From Candidatus Zixiibacteriota bacterium (GTDB lineage Bacteria; Zixibacteria; MSB-5A5; GN15; FEB-12): DNA of 7,071 nucleotides. Positions 5,847 to 7,071 of the stretch are shown here, in pieces. The stretch lies in assembly GCA_030619345.1 (NCBI GenBank), contig JAUXBO010000120.1, positions 1 through 7,071 on the forward strand, written 5' to 3'. The notes below the pieces were generated by a model. That model saw only the letters and a program-made list of their open reading frames with translations, did no database searches and had not been told where the DNA came from. Position 1 is the first letter of the stretch. Every line of letters starts with the position of its first letter. The translations under genes and the position numbers were made by a program.

Positions 5847-7071
5847 ATGCGAGTAACATCAGGAATGATAACCGGCCAGGTTATTTTCAATACTCAGCGA
5901 TCACTATCACGATTGCTAAGGTTGCAGGGACAGCTTTCGTCTGGCCGGAGGATCGAACGACCTTCGGATGATCCCGTCGGAACGCTTCGAGACTTAAGCT
6001 ATCGCAATGAACTGTCACAAAACAATCAGTATCTGAAGAATATCAACAGGGCAAAAAACTGGGCCCAGAATTATGACACGGTGCTGAGTGATCTGAAGAA
6101 TCTTATGCAACAGGCCAAGGATTTGTCGATAACGATGTCAGACGACTCAGTATCAACAGAATCAAGAATGGGTTCGCACACTGTCGCGAAATCCATTTAT
6201 GAGCAGATTGGACAACTGGCCAACGGAAAACTGGCCGGTGTGTATGTCTTCTCAGGGTACCAATCGGAAACAAAGGCATTGAATGTCTCCGCCGATGGGG
6301 CTGTTTATCGGGGAGATAGAGGTTCTATAGAATATCCGATTGAGGCTGCCATGAACACTCGGGTCAACCTGGTGGGTGACGATGTCTTCCTCAAACAATT
6401 AAAAACTCTTGGTAGTGACACTGACCTGGATCTTGCGATAACTTCCAGTACGCTCTTGGCCAATCTTAATTCAGGCACCGGGATCGATCTTATAAGTGGT
6501 GGCACGTTCCAAATTACTGATGAGAATCTTGGTGTTACGGCCACAATAGATATAAGCGCTGCCACTACTATAGGCGATGTAATTACGGCCATCAATGCCC
6601 AACTCCCGCCTACTATCACAAATATGACGTTTGGGATATCTGGCGCCGGTAACGCCCTGTCAATTGACATCGACGAGTCAGCGCCTCGCCTTATTAGCGA
6701 TGGCACTCCCTTGTCGAGGATAAACGAAGGGCATGGGATGGACCTTTCGTACGGTCGGATGCTGTTGACTGATGGAGCCGGGATCAACTTTGAAGTCGAT
6801 TTCAACAGTCCGTCTGCGCCAACTACAATCGGCGATCTGCGCAACGCTTTCAACACGCAAATGGTGGCCTATGGTCCGCCCCTTGATAACGTCTCAATGC
6901 AATTAAACGCGGCTGGCACAGGCCTGGAGATTGTCGACGCCAATGGCGTTCCGGTGGGATTAACGGTCGAAGAAGTAAACCCAGAATCGAACACTGTCAG
7001 TGATCTTGGATTGCTCGGCAGCGTAGGAGCATCTCTTACCGGGAAGGACCTGAAACCGAGTTACAACTTCA
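5847..7071 (+). CDS. flgL: Flagellar hook-associated protein 3 FlgL, enlarged (partial, 3' end outside window)
   Basis: The frame stays open from ATG 5847 to the window edge, giving 408 residues without the C-terminal end. FlgL is the second hook-filament junction protein, to which flagellin attaches, and a flagellin homologue. The N-terminal D0/D1 part is clear: MRVTSGMITGQVIFNTQRSL, then LQGQLSSGRRIERPSDDPVG at about 26-45 (the flagellin-family S-G-R-I-x-x-P-S-D-D-P motif), long helices to about 125, and GVYVFSGYQSETKA near 131-144. E. coli FlgL has 317 residues in total; this one already exceeds that because residues about 202-364 hold two related modules of flagellin hook IN-motif type. 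The start is set by AAAGG at 5835-5839, 7 nt upstream. A flagellin is less likely, because the FSGYQSET motif and position after flgK fit FlgL. Confidence 0.92.
   Translation, partial: MRVTSGMITGQVIFNTQRSLSRLLRLQGQLSSGRRIERPSDDPVGTLRDLSYRNELSQNNQYLKNINRAKNWAQNYDTVLSDLKNLMQQAKDLSITMSDDSVSTESRMGSHTVAKSIYEQIGQLANGKLAGVYVFSGYQSETKALNVSADGAVYRGDRGSIEYPIEAAMNTRVNLVGDDVFLKQLKTLGSDTDLDLAITSSTLLANLNSGTGIDLISGGTFQITDENLGVTATIDISAATTIGDVITAINAQLPPTITNMTFGISGAGNALSIDIDESAPRLISDGTPLSRINEGHGMDLSYGRMLLTDGAGINFEVDFNSPSAPTTIGDLRNAFNTQMVAYGPPLDNVSMQLNAAGTGLEIVDANGVPVGLTVEEVNPESNTVSDLGLLGSVGASLTGKDLKPSYNF
6450..6674 (+). repeat. FlgL internal module 1 (flagellin hook IN-like)
   Basis: Encodes FlgL residues 202-276. 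The pattern is T-L-L-A-N-L-N-S-G-T-G-I-D at the start, then G-G-T-F-Q-I-T-D, the core TTIGDVITAIN (240-250), and a closing GAGNALSIDID (266-276). It matches module 2 position by position, with a period of about 85-89 residues. The similarity is at protein level; the DNA has diverged, so this is an old duplication rather than a recent one. Such modules sit in the surface-exposed part of junction and filament proteins. Confidence 0.6.
6705..6938 (+). repeat. FlgL internal module 2 (flagellin hook IN-like)
   Basis: Encodes FlgL residues 287-364. It opens T-P-L-S-R-I-N-E-G-H-G-M-D, continues with G-R-M-L-L-T-D-G, the core TTIGDLRNAFN (326-336), and closes with AAGTGLEIVD (355-364). Each landmark has a counterpart in module 1. 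A short segment (277-286) joins the two. The following VNPESNTVSDLGLLGSV resembles the end of such a module and may lead to further sequence beyond the window. Confidence 0.6.

Noticed and set aside
6106..6132. Second sigma-28-like -10 element (GTCGATAA at 6125-6132) inside flgL
   Set aside because: The -35 position 15 nt upstream reads TGCA, not TAAA, and the site lies deep within a conserved coding region.
6701..6715. TGGCAC followed by TTGT, resembling a sigma-54 promoter
   Set aside because: Spacing is one base short, the -12 element lacks GC, and it lies inside flgL with no gene start nearby.

Overview
This window is an uninterrupted stretch of a flagellar biosynthesis cluster, all on the + strand: flgG (last 29 codons), flgA, flgH, flgI, flgJ, flgN, flgK, csrA and flgL (408 codons, running off the right edge). 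Proteins for both the P ring (FlgI) and L ring (FlgH) imply a Gram-negative, outer-membrane-bearing swimmer. Base composition looks balanced by eye (near half GC). FlgJ carries a soluble lytic transglycosylase (SLT) domain rather than the enterobacterial glucosaminidase, FlgH has no lipobox, and csrA sits among the hook-filament genes. Together these point away from enteric Gammaproteobacteria and towards a deltaproteobacterium-like lineage or a candidate phylum of the FCB type. The sequence alone does not settle the taxon.

Layout. Positions 1-3510 hold the rod and ring block. FlgG is the distal rod, FlgA the periplasmic P-ring chaperone, FlgH the L ring, FlgI the P ring, and FlgJ the rod-assembly scaffold plus peptidoglycan-cutting enzyme. 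Genes are 0-30 nt apart or overlap. Positions 3541-7071 hold the late block. FlgN is the export chaperone for FlgK and FlgL, FlgK and FlgL are the two hook-filament junction proteins, and CsrA is an RNA-binding post-transcriptional regulator. There is no gene-free stretch longer than 45 bases and no recognisable intrinsic terminator.

How they work together. The first block makes the rod and passes it through peptidoglycan and outer membrane. The second block makes the parts exported after hook completion. The boundary between them carries a near-perfect sigma-28 (FliA) type promoter, TAAA-N15-TCCGATAA, inside the last codons of flgJ. Its expected start point is just past the flgJ stop. This would let flgN-flgK-csrA-flgL be expressed as late genes even though they are collinear with the early ones. 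No flgM (anti-sigma-28) gene is present in the usual place before flgN.

Most unusual points: the embedded sigma-28 promoter; a CsrA with a roughly 50-residue basic, arginine-pair-rich tail and a location between flgK and flgL; a CARGGA-type CsrA target motif over csrA's own ribosome-binding site; a perfect stem-loop spanning the csrA stop; a FlgL enlarged by two tandem homologous modules; a FlgH with no cysteine for lipidation; and a GC-only hairpin early in flgJ. I see no mobile element, CRISPR array, RNA gene or wholly unknown gene system here.
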